Assembly (NCBI GenBank): GCA_031181585.1
Contig: JAPSKP010000009.1
Location: 11,878-68,333 of the forward strand
DNA: 56,456 nt
Direction of reading: 5' to 3'
Source of the DNA: Lysinibacillus sp.
GTDB taxonomy: Bacteria; Bacillota; Bacilli; Bacillales_A; Planococcaceae
Positions 9,245 to 18,825 of this stretch are shown one piece after another. Within the stretch, counting starts at the first letter, position 1. Each line of letters opens with the position of its first letter. The notes beneath the pieces are model-generated. The model worked only from the letters and a program-made list of their open reading frames with translations, searched no databases and had not been told where the DNA came from. Both the position numbers and the translations under genes were made by a program.

Positions 9245-10711
9245 TTAAGCCTGTTTTGTATAACGCAGCACCGGTGTACGTGCAGCACGTGTCTCGTCTA
9301 AGCGGGATATGACCGTTGTATGAGGTGCTTCCTGTACGATTTCAGGTGTTGCTTCCGCTTCCTTGGCAATTTGAATCATAGCGTCACAAAATGCATCCAG
9401 TGTCTCTTTTGACTCCGTTTCTGTCGGCTCAATCATAATTCCTTCCTCTACATTTAATGGGAAGTATACAGTTGGTGGATGGTAGCCAAAGTCTAACAGG
9501 CGTTTCGCGATATCAAGTGTACGCACACCAAGCTTCTTTTGACGACGGCCAGACAGTACAAATTCATGCTTGCAATGACGGTTATATGGCAAGTCGAAAT
9601 ACTCTTCCAGGCGGCGCATCATATAATTTGCGTTTAATACTGCATATTCCGTAACCGCTTTTAACCCATCCGGACCCATTGTACGAATATACGTATAAGC
9701 ACGTACATTGATACCAAAGTTACCGTAATAAGGTTTTACACGCCCAATGGATTGTGGACGTTTATAGTCGAAGTGGTATTTTCCTTCTTCAGTTTTGACA
9801 AGCACAGGCTTAGGCAGGTATGGGATTAAATCTGCTTTCACCCCTACAGGTCCTGAACCCGGACCGCCTCCTCCATGTGGACCTGTGAATGTTTTATGAA
9901 GATTCAAATGGACACAGTCAAAGCCCATATCTCCTGGGCGGGCTTTCGACATTACAGCATTCAAGTTGGCTCCATCATAATAAACTTTACCACCGACACT
10001 ATGGATGATTTCAGCCATTTCCAGAATGTTTTCCTCAAATAGACCTAATGTATTTGGGTTAGTCAGCATCAATGCTGCTGTATCCTCTCCGACAACTCGG
10101 CGAAGATCCTCTAAGTCTACAAGGCCGTCTTCATTAGACTTTACAGTAATCGTCTCAAAGCCCGCTACAGTAGCAGAGGCAGGATTAGTACCGTGGGCAG
10201 AGTCAGGTACGATCACTTTGTTACGATGCCCTTCCCCATTCGCTTCGTGGAAGGCGCGAATCATCATCAGCGCTGTCCATTCCCCATGAGCACCTGCCGC
10301 TGGTTGAAGTGTTACTTCATCCATTCCTGTAATTTCTACAAGCGATTGCTGCAGATCATATAAAAGCTCCATAGCTCCTTGAACCGTTTCCTCGTCCTGT
10401 AGAGGATGAATATTCGCAAACCCATTATAGCGTGCCACGTTTTCGTTGATCTTCGGATTATACTTCATCGTACAAGACCCAAGCGGATAGAATCCAGAAT
10501 CTACCCCATGATTGCGTCTTGATAGGGCCGTGTAATGGCGCATGATATCAAGCTCGGATACCTCTGGCAGCTCTGCAGCCTCCTCACGGATATAACCGGC
10601 AGGCAAAAGCTCTTCCAAATCGACTTCCGGTACATCTAATGGCTCAAGATTATAACCGACGCGTCCTTCTTTTGTTAATTCAAAAATTAATGGTTGGTTT
10701 TCGTGACTCAT
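9245..10711 (-). CDS. gcvPB: glycine dehydrogenase (decarboxylating) subunit 2
   Basis: A 488-residue subunit of the two-part P protein of the glycine cleavage system. It binds pyridoxal phosphate; the lysine is in [20 protein letters not shown] (around residue 270). [20 protein letters not shown] and [13 protein letters not shown] are further family motifs. The start ATG overlaps the gcvPA stop by four bases (ATGA), so the subunits are made together. It is the last gene of gcvT-gcvPA-gcvPB and is followed by a strong terminator. Confidence 0.96.
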   Translation of the reverse strand: MSHENQPLIFELTKEGRVGYNLEPLDVPEVDLEELLPAGYIREEAAELPEVSELDIMRHYTALSRRNHGVDSGFYPLGSCTMKYNPKINENVARYNGFANIHPLQDEETVQGAMELLYDLQQSLVEITGMDEVTLQPAAGAHGEWTALMMIRAFHEANGEGHRNKVIVPDSAHGTNPASATVAGFETITVKSNEDGLVDLEDLRRVVGEDTAALMLTNPNTLGLFEENILEMAEIIHSVGGKVYYDGANLNAVMSKARPGDMGFDCVHLNLHKTFTGPHGGGGPGSGPVGVKADLIPYLPKPVLVKTEEGKYHFDYKRPQSIGRVKPYYGNFGINVRAYTYIRTMGPDGLKAVTEYAVLNANYMMRRLEEYFDLPYNRHCKHEFVLSGRRQKKLGVRTLDIAKRLLDFGYHPPTVYFPLNVEEGIMIEPTETESKETLDAFCDAMIQIAKEAEATPEIVQEAPHTTVISRLDETRAARTPVLRYTKQA

Positions 10712-12051
10712 TGTAATGCCCCCATTTCTGCTACTAACGCATCGATTTCTTCTTTCGTGCGCAGCTCAGTTACAGCGATTAATGCGTGGTTAGCCATTTC
10801 TGGATCCACACGCCCTAAATCGAATCCACCGATAATGCCTTTTTCCAGCAAGCCTTTGTTGATTTCAGTTACTGATTTATTTGTTTTTACAACAATTTCG
10901 TTAAAATGAGCGCCTTGGAATGCGACTGGGAATCCAGCAGCTTCGAACGCATTTTTAGCATAGCGAGTTTTCATAATATTCTGCTTCGCCATTTCCCGCA
11001 TGCCCTCTTTACCTAGTGCAGTCATAGCCACTGAAGCCGCAAGTGCAAGCAAAGCTTGGTTAGAGCAGATATTAGAAGTTGCCTTGTCGCGGCGAATATG
11101 TTGTTCACGAGCCTGCAACGTCAATACATATCCACGGCGCCCTTCCTGATCGACTGTTTCACCCACAAGACGTCCAGGCACTTTACGCATCAATTTTGTC
11201 GTTACGGCAAAGAAGCCACAATGTGGACCACCGAAGTTTTCGGCAATACCAAACGGCTGTGCATCACCTGCAACAATATCTGCACCTAATTTACCAGGGG
11301 GTGTTAGCACACCAAGTGCTAATGGGTTAGCTGATACAATAAACAATCCTTTTTGGTCGTGTGTAATTTCACCAATCGTTTTTAAATCTTCAATTTGACC
11401 GTAGAAATTTGGATACTGAACGATTACCGCGGCTGTTTGATCATCTATCAAACCTTTTAACGCTTCCATATCTGTTACACCGTCTTTTGTCGGTACCGTT
11501 ACGACTTCAATTGACTGGCCGTATGCGTATGTCGTGACGACATCCTTATACTCCGGATGTACCGTTCCCGATACAAGCAGCTTTTTGCGCTTTGTATGAC
11601 CAGCAGCAAGCATGCCTGCTTCTGCAAGCGCAGTCCCGCCATCATACATCGACGAATTGGCTAGATCCATTCCTGTCAGTTCGGCAATCATCGTTTGGAA
11701 CTCGAAAATGGCCTGTAGTTCACCTTGTGATATTTCAGGTTGATACGGTGTATAAGCTGTGTAAAACTCTGAACGAGAGATAACATGGTCAACGATTACC
11801 GGCTTATAATGGTTGTAAACCCCGGCTCCGAGGAAGGATACATTATTTGTCGTATCAGCATTTTTTGCAGCAAGTGCTGTAAGCTCTTTTGCCAAAGCCG
11901 CTTCAGATTTTGCCTCTTTAATATTGTACAGCCCTTGGAAACGAACTTTCTCAGGAATATCAGAAAATAGTTCATCAATAGAAGAAACGCCAATCGTCTC
12001 CAGCATTTCTTTTTGATCTTGTTCCGTCATTGGTAAATAACGATGTTTCAT
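10708..12051 (-). CDS. gcvPA: glycine dehydrogenase (decarboxylating) subunit 1
   Basis: A 447-residue partner of GcvPB; together they decarboxylate glycine and load the aminomethyl group onto lipoyl-GcvH. It starts [20 protein letters not shown] and holds [37 protein letters not shown] and [12 protein letters not shown], all typical of GcvPA. The ATG follows AGAGGGGCAAAT. It lies 15 bases after gcvT, within the riboswitch-controlled operon. Confidence 0.96.
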   Translation of the reverse strand: MKHRYLPMTEQDQKEMLETIGVSSIDELFSDIPEKVRFQGLYNIKEAKSEAALAKELTALAAKNADTTNNVSFLGAGVYNHYKPVIVDHVISRSEFYTAYTPYQPEISQGELQAIFEFQTMIAELTGMDLANSSMYDGGTALAEAGMLAAGHTKRKKLLVSGTVHPEYKDVVTTYAYGQSIEVVTVPTKDGVTDMEALKGLIDDQTAAVIVQYPNFYGQIEDLKTIGEITHDQKGLFIVSANPLALGVLTPPGKLGADIVAGDAQPFGIAENFGGPHCGFFAVTTKLMRKVPGRLVGETVDQEGRRGYVLTLQAREQHIRRDKATSNICSNQALLALAASVAMTALGKEGMREMAKQNIMKTRYAKNAFEAAGFPVAFQGAHFNEIVVKTNKSVTEINKGLLEKGIIGGFDLGRVDPEMANHALIAVTELRTKEEIDALVAEMGALQ

Positions 12052-12066
12052 ATTTGCCCCTCTTTT

Positions 12067-13164
12067 CTAGTTTTTTACACGCTTATAAAATGGTGTTTCA
12101 ACAACAATTGCAGAAATGAGCTTTCCACGGATTTCAATTTCCACTTCCGTTCCCATCTCAACTTTGGAAGCATCGACTAATGCTAAGCCGATATTACGTT
12201 TTGTCATCGGTGATTGCGTACCAGTAGTCACTTCACCAATCTCTTCGCCTTCCTTGAAAACTTTATAGCCATGGCGCGGAATTCCTTTACCAGTCATTTC
12301 TACTCCTACGAGTTTGCGCTTTAAGCCTTCTTCTTTTTGAGCAGCCAGCGCATCACGACCAATAAAATCAGTAGTTAATTTTACGGCAAATCCAATACCT
12401 GCTTCTAATGGGGTGATATCTTTTGATAATTCCTGTCCATACAGCGGCAAGCAGGCTTCAAAGCGAAGAGTATCACGAGCGCCAAGCCCGGCAGGAACTA
12501 CTCCTTTGTCTTTACCGGCTTCTAAAATTTCATCCCAAAGTTCGATAACAGCTGCGGGCTGCCCATAGATTTCAAATCCATCCTCACCCGTATAACCGCT
12601 GCGGGAAACTAGTACTTGATGTCCGGCAACTACTACATTATCTTTGAATTTAAAGTATTTGATATCGTTTAAGTTTTCTGACGTTAAAGTTTGTAAAATC
12701 TCTTCTGCTAAAGGGCCTTGCAGTGCGATTTGAGCATATTCATCTGATCTATTCGTAATGACAACATCTCCGCTTTTTTGAGAAAGCATCCATTCATAGT
12801 CCTTTTCGATGTTAGCGGCATTCACACATAAAAGATATTGGTTTTCACCTAGACGATAAGCTAGTAGATCATCAACAACTCCACCTGTTTCATAACACAT
12901 CGCGTTATATTGCGCACTGCCAACTTGGATTTTTGAAATGTCGTTTGATAATAGGTTTTGCAAATAGCTTAATGCATCCGGACCTTCCACAAAAATCTCT
13001 CCCATATGCGAAACATCAAAAAGCCCTGCACGGTTACGCACTGCATCATGTTCTTCTTTTATGGAAGAAAATTGCACTGGTAATTCCCAGCCCCCAAAAT
13101 CAATCGTTTTTCCACCATATTTGCTATATGACTCAAATAATGGTGTGCGTTTTAATTCGCTCAT
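12067..13164 (-). CDS. gcvT: aminomethyltransferase (glycine cleavage T protein)
   Basis: A 365-residue T protein. It transfers the methylene group from aminomethyl-lipoyl-GcvH to tetrahydrofolate, releasing ammonia. The motifs [34 protein letters not shown] and [20 protein letters not shown] are visible. The ATG ([10 protein letters not shown]) lies six bases after AGGAGG. It is the first gene of the operon, about 100 bases downstream of the riboswitch terminator. Confidence 0.96.
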   Translation of the reverse strand: MSELKRTPLFESYSKYGGKTIDFGGWELPVQFSSIKEEHDAVRNRAGLFDVSHMGEIFVEGPDALSYLQNLLSNDISKIQVGSAQYNAMCYETGGVVDDLLAYRLGENQYLLCVNAANIEKDYEWMLSQKSGDVVITNRSDEYAQIALQGPLAEEILQTLTSENLNDIKYFKFKDNVVVAGHQVLVSRSGYTGEDGFEIYGQPAAVIELWDEILEAGKDKGVVPAGLGARDTLRFEACLPLYGQELSKDITPLEAGIGFAVKLTTDFIGRDALAAQKEEGLKRKLVGVEMTGKGIPRHGYKVFKEGEEIGEVTTGTQSPMTKRNIGLALVDASKVEMGTEVEIEIRGKLISAIVVETPFYKRVKN

Positions 13165-13265
13165 AAAAATCCTCCTCAAATTTAGATTGTTGCAAAAATT
13201 TATTAAGGCTTTCAGGTCATGCTATCTCTCTTGCTGGAGAGGCAAAAAAGACGATTTTCCCCATT

Positions 13266-13305
13266 AAAAAAAGACAGACGAATCCCTTGAGTGGAATTCC
13301 CTGTC
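13266..13305 (-). terminator. expression-platform terminator of the glycine riboswitch
   Basis: GACAG-G-GAATTCC pairs with GGGATTC-GT-CTGTC around the loop ACTCAA and is followed by TTTTTTT. Its left arm overlaps the closing strand of aptamer 2, the expected arrangement for a glycine ON switch. Confidence 0.8.
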
Positions 13306-13480
13306 CTTTCACCTGAAAGTTACACCTACTATTGACTCCAAGCCACATATATAGGCTTTCCCCTTTGGTGGCCGATAACGGCACTCTCCAGAGATGCGTC
13401 CTGTACGGGTCTTTTTGCCTGAGAGATTCATAGTTTCTCTACTTGCTCCTTCGGCGACGCAACTTTACGTTCTCTCCCCA
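13266..13480 (-). ncRNA. tandem glycine riboswitch upstream of gcvT
   Basis: On the minus strand the first aptamer contains GGAGAGAACG, CGCCGAAGGAGCAAGT, CTCTCAGGCAAAAAGACC and CATCTCTGGAGAG, the hallmark core of glycine riboswitches. The second follows at once with GCCACCAAAGGGGAAAGCC and CTTTCAGGTGAAAGGACAGG. The 3' end of aptamer 2 runs into an intrinsic terminator, so glycine binding probably lets transcription pass into gcvT-gcvPA-gcvPB. Exact helix limits were judged by eye. Confidence 0.93.
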
Positions 13481-13617
13481 TACACTCAACCGCTTCTTAT
13501 TCAACATACCAGTCTATCCAGATGTTCTTAGCCATATCCTAACATTGAACGGGATGTAAAGGCAAACATTTTTTAAAAATAGGAATAAAACGAACAATTC
13601 CGTTCATTTTCAAAAAA

Positions 13618-14130
13618 TTATTCGCCTTTTAATCTGTTCACCTGGAAGGCTATATACTCTACAATTTGTCTGATAGGCCTGTCTTCTGTTAAGACTTGGA
13701 TGTGGCCGGCTTCTCTGTATAATTTTCTTCTGGTTTGATATAGCTCGTGCAGCTCTTCTTTCGTTAAACGCTGCACAATGGGGCGGTTTTTATCGTTTCG
13801 AATCCGAACATAAATATCCTCATATACAGCATCGAGAAAAAATACAAGTCCAGTCCTCCGCATAATCCGACGGTTTTCCTCTTTCATTGCTACACCGCCG
13901 CCTGTTGCAATAATACACCCCTCATTACGGAAGTTCTCCAGAAATTCGGTTTCAATCTCTCTGAAACGCTCTTCTCCATACTTTTCAAAAATCTCCGGGA
14001 TTGTCATTCCCTGCTGTCTTACAATTTCATGATCCATATCATAGTATGGCATCTTCAAAAAGTAGCTCAGTCTTCGTCCGATTGCGCTTTTTCCGCATCC
14101 CATAAATCCTACTAAATAAATTTTCCGCAT
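13618..14130 (-). CDS. aroK: shikimate kinase
   Basis: A 170-residue P-loop kinase that phosphorylates shikimate at the 3-hydroxyl. Walker A is GFMGCGKS (residues 8-15). The shikimate site shows YYDMDHEIVRQQG, RFREIETEFL and ATGGGVAM. The ATG is preceded by AAGAAGGTGATAGCC. The gene lies just downstream of comGG on the same strand, about 30 bases after its stop, and may be partly read from the comG promoter. Confidence 0.95.
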   Translation of the reverse strand: MRKIYLVGFMGCGKSAIGRRLSYFLKMPYYDMDHEIVRQQGMTIPEIFEKYGEERFREIETEFLENFRNEGCIIATGGGVAMKEENRRIMRRTGLVFFLDAVYEDIYVRIRNDKNRPIVQRLTKEELHELYQTRRKLYREAGHIQVLTEDRPIRQIVEYIAFQVNRLKGE

Positions 14131-14161
14131 GGCCTATCACCTTCTTTGTCGCTTAAAAAAA

Positions 14162-14353
14162 TTAGTTCTCACTGATTAATATCTGTAGTATATCAATCGT
14201 AGCACGAACATTCGACAATTCCAATGAATTATAAATTTTTATTTCCACCTGGAAAGTAAAAGCATAGGTTAAACAGGCACCTGTTACTAAAAACAGTAAA
14301 ACAATAGATAACGGAAAGAGAGCGCCTTTCTCATTCCGAATGCTGTTCCACAA
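14162..14353 (-). CDS. comGG: ComGG-like minor pseudopilin, short form
   Basis: Last gene of the comG operon by position. The product is only about 63 residues, against roughly 120 in B. subtilis. It has a short charged start (IRNEKGALFP), one hydrophobic segment (residues about 13-34) and a brief amphipathic tail ending LQILISEN. It starts with TTG after GAGAGGATC and overlaps comGF by 23 bases. The C-terminal half of a normal ComGG is absent, and aroK begins 30 bases after the stop, leaving no room for a frameshifted tail. It is therefore a lineage-specific short form or a decayed gene. Confidence 0.6.
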   Translation of the reverse strand: MWNSIRNEKGALFPLSIVLLFLVTGACLTYAFTFQVEIKIYNSLELSNVRATIDILQILISEN

Positions 14354-14813
14354 TAAAGATCCTCTCTCTTTCCTTTCCGTCCTCTAATTTGACTTTCAAC
14401 AGCAGTCTATTATCGTTCAATTCAAAGTTTGCACTTTTTACACCTGTCAGCAATGTCTCATTCCCATTGTTTTCTCGTTTCCATAAAACCTTATTAAGAA
14501 ACTGAATGTTATATACTTTATCAGGAGTTCTGACAGTAATACTTAATCCACCCTGCGATACGGTAACCTTGCTCTTCCCATACGGTAAGGATTGATTGAT
14601 ATCATTTACACATATCTCCCAATCAGCCTCCAGTCTCTTTTTCTTTATATCGTTCATTTCCTGATATTCTATGAAAATAAAAAAGAGAAGTTGGCCAAAC
14701 ACTACTAATAGTACAAGTTGTAACAAGGCCTCTACAAATGTGAATCCATCCTCTTGCCTTCTATATCGACGCACATTTTCTGCGGTCCCTTTAAATCGTT
14801 GTAAAAGACACAT
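14331..14813 (-). CDS. comGF: ComGF, minor competence pseudopilin
   Basis: A type IV pilin-like protein with the cleavage motif QEDG/FTFVEALLQLV followed by a long hydrophobic helix, as in ComGF of the DNA-uptake pseudopilus. The ATG after GGAGAAAT gives an unusually long leader of about 23 residues and overlaps comGE by 82 bases. A GTG at 14774 would give a more typical short leader. The two starts cannot be separated by sequence alone. Confidence 0.85.
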   Translation of the reverse strand: MCLLQRFKGTAENVRRYRRQEDGFTFVEALLQLVLLVVFGQLLFFIFIEYQEMNDIKKKRLEADWEICVNDINQSLPYGKSKVTVSQGGLSITVRTPDKVYNIQFLNKVLWKRENNGNETLLTGVKSANFELNDNRLLLKVKLEDGKERERIFIVEQHSE

Positions 14814-15058
14814 ATTTCTCCATTACCGTATTGCCAATTATAATTAACATGTTCAATTGTAATCTTCCCCTCTGCAGAACCACTATAAGCTGACTCCTTA
14901 ATTCCATTAAATGCAGCTTCACTAGCATAATAAGCCAATTTCTCATTATAGAGTTTTTCTTGAAGATTGTTGGCAGCCGGCAGTAATGTAATGGTTAATA
15001 GCGATAAAATCACAATACTCAAAACGGTTTCCAACAATGTGATTCCTTGTTCACTCAA
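14732..15058 (-). CDS. comGE: ComGE, minor competence pseudopilin
   Basis: About 108 residues with prepilin motif EQG/ITLLETVLSIVIL near the N-terminus, then a helical stem and a small polar domain. It starts with TTG, with GGGAAGG about ten bases upstream, and overlaps the end of comGD by eight bases. The role (part of the competence pseudopilus, processed by ComC) is inferred from operon position. Confidence 0.85.
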   Translation of the reverse strand: MSEQGITLLETVLSIVILSLLTITLLPAANNLQEKLYNEKLAYYASEAAFNGIKESAYSGSAEGKITIEHVNYNWQYGNGEICVFYNDLKGPQKMCVDIEGKRMDSHL

Positions 15059-15485
15059 TCAGCCGCAACCTTCCCTTCGACATATTAATCGAATATACAA
15101 TTTTCCTTTCTGGTGTCTGGAATTCAACCTTCCCCAGCTCTCTGACATTTCCTAGTGGTGTAAACGTGATATACGTCTTATTCGTATAAATGGTAATACT
15201 CATACCTTTTGGAATTTCCCATGTAAGATCGTAATTAAAAAAGGACTTGCTCGTTTTCACATATTTTTTGTCGACAATATATACATTTACTGTAGTCTGT
15301 TCCTGTATTGCTGCCATTTGCGCTTGGTGTAATGTTAACCTAAACTTTTCAATAGCTTGTTCATACTGCGCTTCTTTCCATTGGCTATAGGAAAAAGACA
15401 TGACAACACCGATAATTGTCATCATTACTAACAATACAAGCAATGCCTCGAGTAAAGTGAACCCTCCTGTGCTATGTTTTACGAT
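15051..15485 (-). CDS. comGD: ComGD, minor pseudopilin with non-standard start
   Basis: The frame carries a perfect prepilin motif, TGG/FTLLEALLVLLVMM, followed by the pilin helix and a beta-rich tail. The frame is closed by TGA at 15492-15494, and between that stop and the motif there is no ATG, GTG or TTG. The only plausible initiation codon is ATC (15483-15485), with GGTGAT about six bases upstream; the next codon is GTA. A TTG at 15443 lies inside the membrane helix and would delete the processing site. The coordinates given assume the ATC. Alternatives are a sequencing error, a frameshift from comGC, or a pseudogene. Confidence 0.7.
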   Translation of the reverse strand: MVKHSTGGFTLLEALLVLLVMMTIIGVVMSFSYSQWKEAQYEQAIEKFRLTLHQAQMAAIQEQTTVNVYIVDKKYVKTSKSFFNYDLTWEIPKGMSITIYTNKTYITFTPLGNVRELGKVEFQTPERKIVYSINMSKGRLRLIE

Positions 15486-15811
15486 AAGCCATCACCGTCT
15501 CCTGCCCTTGTTCCCTCCACAGCCGCTTTTCCATCTTGGTCAATCGTGATTTTCTCGCCGCTTGGGCATTTCGCCTCGTCCGTGGAAATGTAGCCCTCCT
15601 CAATCAACTGAGCGACTGTCGGGTATTCCATTTTATCTACACGATAAGCTTCGACCTGTCCTTGTACCATACTTACATATGCACTGCACCCTTTCTCATC
15701 AATTGTGGAAAAATGCTTTGTTACATTTGGTATCGTAACTAAGATAAGCACTGATATGATCAATAAGACAATTAACATTTCAATTAAAGTAAAACCCTTT
15801 TCATTTAACAT
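15479..15811 (-). CDS. comGC: ComGC, major competence pseudopilin
   Basis: A 110-residue pilin with signature NEKG/FTLIEMLIVLLIISVL at the N-terminus and the conserved EKGCSAYVSMVQGQVEAYRV region; a second cysteine in EAKCPSGEK probably forms a disulfide. This is the main subunit of the pseudopilus that carries DNA through the wall during transformation. The ATG follows TTTAGGAGGGGAAAGA. Its 3' end overlaps the presumed comGD start. Confidence 0.93.
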   Translation of the reverse strand: MLNEKGFTLIEMLIVLLIISVLILVTIPNVTKHFSTIDEKGCSAYVSMVQGQVEAYRVDKMEYPTVAQLIEEGYISTDEAKCPSGEKITIDQDGKAAVEGTRAGDGDGLS

Positions 15812-15822
15812 TCTTTCCCCTC

Positions 15823-16872
15823 CTAAATGACATCGAGCATATTGTACATAGGCAGCAGTATGCTTAAGTAGGCTGCCACGATACAAAGTGCAATGATGAT
15901 AAACAACAATGGCTGAATTGTTTTTGTGATAAGTTTGATGCCGTTTTGCAGCTTACTGTCCAAAAGTTCAGCATACAAAATCAGTTCTCTGCCAAGTAGA
16001 CCACTTAGCTCTCCGTGTGCAATAAACTGCTCGAACCTCGGATAGAAAAAATCACTTACCAGCACTGCCTGTGCCAAAGAATCGCCGTATACGATTCTTT
16101 GGCGGATATACGATGAAATATAAGCAATTTGTTTCTGATGAGGTTGTTCTGCCATGTGTTCTAAAGACGCCTGTAACGAAAAGCCTGTTAATAGGAGCTC
16201 TCCAAGCGTTCTTGAAAATTGCCTTGTCATCAATAATCGCCAGTAATACCGAATGAAAGGTACTTTCAAAAAGATGACCAGCTGCAAATCGACTCTCTTT
16301 CGGCTTACATAAATAAAACCAGCTGTCAGCAATCCACCTGCCACTAATGCCAGCATAATAATGTAATCCGGCATATGGAGAAAGAACTTGGACCATTGGA
16401 TACTAGATGATTCACTATATCCAGTGCGTGTAAGCAACATCGCTTGGATATTTGGCAAAAACTTTATTCTAAATGCGATAAATAACCCAACTATTAAAAT
16501 GAATAAAAAGGCTGGATAAACAAGCAGCTTCACGATTCTGTTTCTAGTCTCCTCCGAAAAGCGGATCTGCTCTCCCACTGTACATAAAGTTTGTGAAAGG
16601 TTGCCTGTCATCTCCGCTAACTCAACAGATAACAGATGCTGCCTTTTCATGCCCATTAAACTAAAAATTGCACTCGGCCCTGCTCCGTCCCTAAATGCCC
16701 CTATTAATACACTCTCCCATTGCGGCGAATTTTTTATATGATAAGGGACGAGCATCTCAATACACTCAGCAAACGTGTATCCCTCTTCAAGAAGTATGCT
16801 TGTCCTGGTAAGCAGCTGGGGCAGTTGAATAACCCGCATTTTCTTCCTCCGAATCAGGGATAGAACAGCCAT
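15823..16872 (-). CDS. comGB: ComGB, pseudopilus assembly membrane protein
   Basis: A 349-residue type II secretion F / PilC family protein with two homologous cytoplasmic domains (FAECIEMLVPYHIK, SVELAEMTGNLSQTL; later LLTGFSLQASLEHMA, QFIAHGELSGLLGREL) and three membrane spans near residues 119-140, 170-190 and 320-342. It forms the inner-membrane platform for ComGC assembly. The ATG lies four bases after the comGA stop and its ribosome site (GGGGGTGAG) lies in the comGA end. Confidence 0.93.
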   Translation of the reverse strand: MAVLSLIRRKKMRVIQLPQLLTRTSILLEEGYTFAECIEMLVPYHIKNSPQWESVLIGAFRDGAGPSAIFSLMGMKRQHLLSVELAEMTGNLSQTLCTVGEQIRFSEETRNRIVKLLVYPAFLFILIVGLFIAFRIKFLPNIQAMLLTRTGYSESSSIQWSKFFLHMPDYIIMLALVAGGLLTAGFIYVSRKRVDLQLVIFLKVPFIRYYWRLLMTRQFSRTLGELLLTGFSLQASLEHMAEQPHQKQIAYISSYIRQRIVYGDSLAQAVLVSDFFYPRFEQFIAHGELSGLLGRELILYAELLDSKLQNGIKLITKTIQPLLFIIIALCIVAAYLSILLPMYNMLDVI

Positions 16873-16876
16873 ACAC

Positions 16877-17872
16877 TCACCCCCTGCCCCCTTTAATTTC
16901 CTGCAGCTGATCAGCTAAAGTTGTCCCTTCTTCTAATTCATAAAAACCGCCGCGTGTTACTTCGGAAATCGCTTGCAGCAAGGGCTCATCACTCAATATT
17001 TCAAATAACGCTTTCCTTTCTTCTTTTTCCTCAACCTGGATAAGGGTTTGAGCAACAATTCCAACGAGTGCTTGCCTCATTTCATCAAAGGAAATACCTA
17101 AATCCAGTAAGCGATAAAGACAATTCACAGTATCTTTAGCGTGGATAGTGGAAAGGACCAGGTGACCAGTTAGGGAGGCCTGCAATGCAATTTTTGCTGT
17201 TTCACTGTCCCGTATCTCTCCAATCATAATCACATCTGGCGAATGACGGAGAATAGCCTTTAGCCCTGCGGCATATGTAACGCCTGCTCGTTCGTTGACT
17301 TGAATTTGCAGCAAATCTTCTTGACTACTCTCTACGGGATCCTCCAAAGAGATAACATGGCGGGAAAGGGTCGTTCGGCAATATTGAATAAGTGAATAGA
17401 GGGTCGTCGTCTTGCCGGAGCCCGTCGCACCAGACAGTAACAATAGCCCTTGGTGATGGTGGACAAGATGGGTTAATTGTTCAGCAAGTTGAGGATAGTA
17501 ATAAAGAGAAGTGACCGGATAGGCATAATTTTGGCGTAATACGCGTATTACCATGCTCTCCTTGGCAAATACAGAAGGTAATGTAGAAATACGAAATGCA
17601 TAAAGATGTTTTTCAATTTCCTTTTGAAAAGCGCCGCTTTGCGGTTTACGTTTTTCGCTAATATCAAGAGAAGATAAATATTTAAGGTAGGAAATAATGC
17701 GAATCGCTGCCTCATCTGGCAAAGTCCCTGTTTCGACAAGCCTTCCAAATTTACGGAGCACAATAGAATAATGCTCTTTTTTAGGAATAAGATGAAGATC
17801 AGAAGCGCCGAAGTGACAAGCTTTCAATAAAAGCTGCTCACTTTGAGTTGCAATGACTGTTTCATGCTCCAT
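16877..17872 (-). CDS. comGA: ComGA, competence traffic ATPase
   Basis: A 331-residue GspE/PilB ATPase that drives pseudopilus assembly. Walker A is LLSGATGSGKTTTLYSL (around residue 149); VISLEDPVES, RHSPDVIMIGEIRDSETA and LSTIHAKDTVN are the Asp, Walker B and His boxes. The ATG follows AAAGAGGTGTATAAA; a GTG three codons upstream is inside the ribosome site. It is the first gene of comGA-GB-GC-GD-GE-GF-GG, with a ComK-type AT box about 95 bases upstream. Confidence 0.95.
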   Translation of the reverse strand: MEHETVIATQSEQLLLKACHFGASDLHLIPKKEHYSIVLRKFGRLVETGTLPDEAAIRIISYLKYLSSLDISEKRKPQSGAFQKEIEKHLYAFRISTLPSVFAKESMVIRVLRQNYAYPVTSLYYYPQLAEQLTHLVHHHQGLLLLSGATGSGKTTTLYSLIQYCRTTLSRHVISLEDPVESSQEDLLQIQVNERAGVTYAAGLKAILRHSPDVIMIGEIRDSETAKIALQASLTGHLVLSTIHAKDTVNCLYRLLDLGISFDEMRQALVGIVAQTLIQVEEKEERKALFEILSDEPLLQAISEVTRGGFYELEEGTTLADQLQEIKGGRG

Positions 17873-17965
17873 TTTATACACCTCTTTTGTATAAAAGTAA
17901 TGGGCATATCGCTATCTATGGCCTCATTATAATGAGTAGACTCTTGAAATGGAATGATAAGTCCC

Positions 17966-18002
17966 AAAATTTAATTTTGACTCTCAATGAAACATTTTGT
18001 TT
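17966..18002 (-). promoter_or_regulatory. candidate ComK box of the comG promoter
   Basis: AAAATTTAATTTT (17966-17978) is an exact AAAA-N5-TTTT ComK AT box. AAACATTTTGTTT (17990-18002) is a second box with one mismatch in each arm. The 11-base gap between them is not one of the classical spacings (8, 18 or 31), so the second box is less certain. Confidence 0.55.
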
Positions 18003-18105
18003 GAATTTACGTTTTGAAATAAGAGGACATTTAATTTGATATTCAAATTGATAGGTTTCATTTATGATTTGGCATATACTATTAGAGAGAAAGGGGTGGA
18101 ATACT

Positions 18106-18825
18106 GTGCTGCATCCATTAAAAATAACCGGGACATTGGCGGATGAGACCAGGTATAATATTTATGAGTTCATGCTGCAGAATAAGCGCTCATTCACCGT
18201 ACAGGAAATAGCTGACCAATTCCATATTCACCCAAACGTTGCTAGACTCCATCTGACAAAGCTATCGGAAATCAATGTTGTCTCTGCTGAGTTTGTTAAG
18301 ACAGGAAAAGGCGGCCGTCCTGGACGTGTCTATCGGGCAACGGCACAAGGCGTTGCATTAACATTCCCTAAACGAGAAGAGTCCATGCTGCTGCATATAT
18401 TATTGGAATTAACAGAAAGTCTGGGATTACAAGCTTTGGAAAAAGGAAAACAAATTGCCTATAACCATGGCTATAAAGAAATGGAAGAAAAAATCAAAGA
18501 AACGAAAATGACGGACAGTTTTGAAGAAAAGGCAGCTATACTAACAGAGCAGGCTGCACTTATCGGCTATGTGCCCTCCATTGAAATGCTTGAAGAAAAG
18601 ACGATCATTCATTTCACGATCTATAATTGTCCTTTTCGCGCTCAGCTTTCTGATCATCAAAAAGCCGTTTGTGCTTTGCACGAAGCTTATCTTCAAGGTC
18701 AAACAGATGCTCTGTTCACGGAAGAGCATGAACTTATTCAGACAGGCAGTATGCTGCACGAATGCGAGAATTGCCAGTATGAAATCCAGGTAGCTTCTTT
18801 CAGCAGAAGACTCTCAACTCTCTAA
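18106..18825 (+). CDS. SufR/COG2345-like transcriptional regulator with C-terminal cysteines
   Basis: About 239 residues. A winged helix-turn-helix lies near residues 10-75 (FTVQEIADQFHIHPNVARLH, then GRPGRVYRAT). The C-terminal region carries scattered cysteines (YNCPFRA, AVCALHEA, HECENCQYEI), the pattern of COG2345/SufR proteins in which cysteines can hold an iron-sulfur cluster. Whether a cluster is bound here is inference. I chose the GTG after AAGGGGTGGAATACT, since an earlier ATG has no ribosome site. The gene is divergent from comGA; its target is unknown. Confidence 0.8.
   Translation: MLHPLKITGTLADETRYNIYEFMLQNKRSFTVQEIADQFHIHPNVARLHLTKLSEINVVSAEFVKTGKGGRPGRVYRATAQGVALTFPKREESMLLHILLELTESLGLQALEKGKQIAYNHGYKEMEEKIKETKMTDSFEEKAAILTEQAALIGYVPSIEMLEEKTIIHFTIYNCPFRAQLSDHQKAVCALHEAYLQGQTDALFTEEHELIQTGSMLHECENCQYEIQVASFSRRLSTL

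Noticed and set aside
18040-18082. A SigA promoter for the COG2345-like regulator (TTGATA ... TATACT)
   Set aside because: The spacer between the two hexamers is about 21 bases, too long to be convincing.
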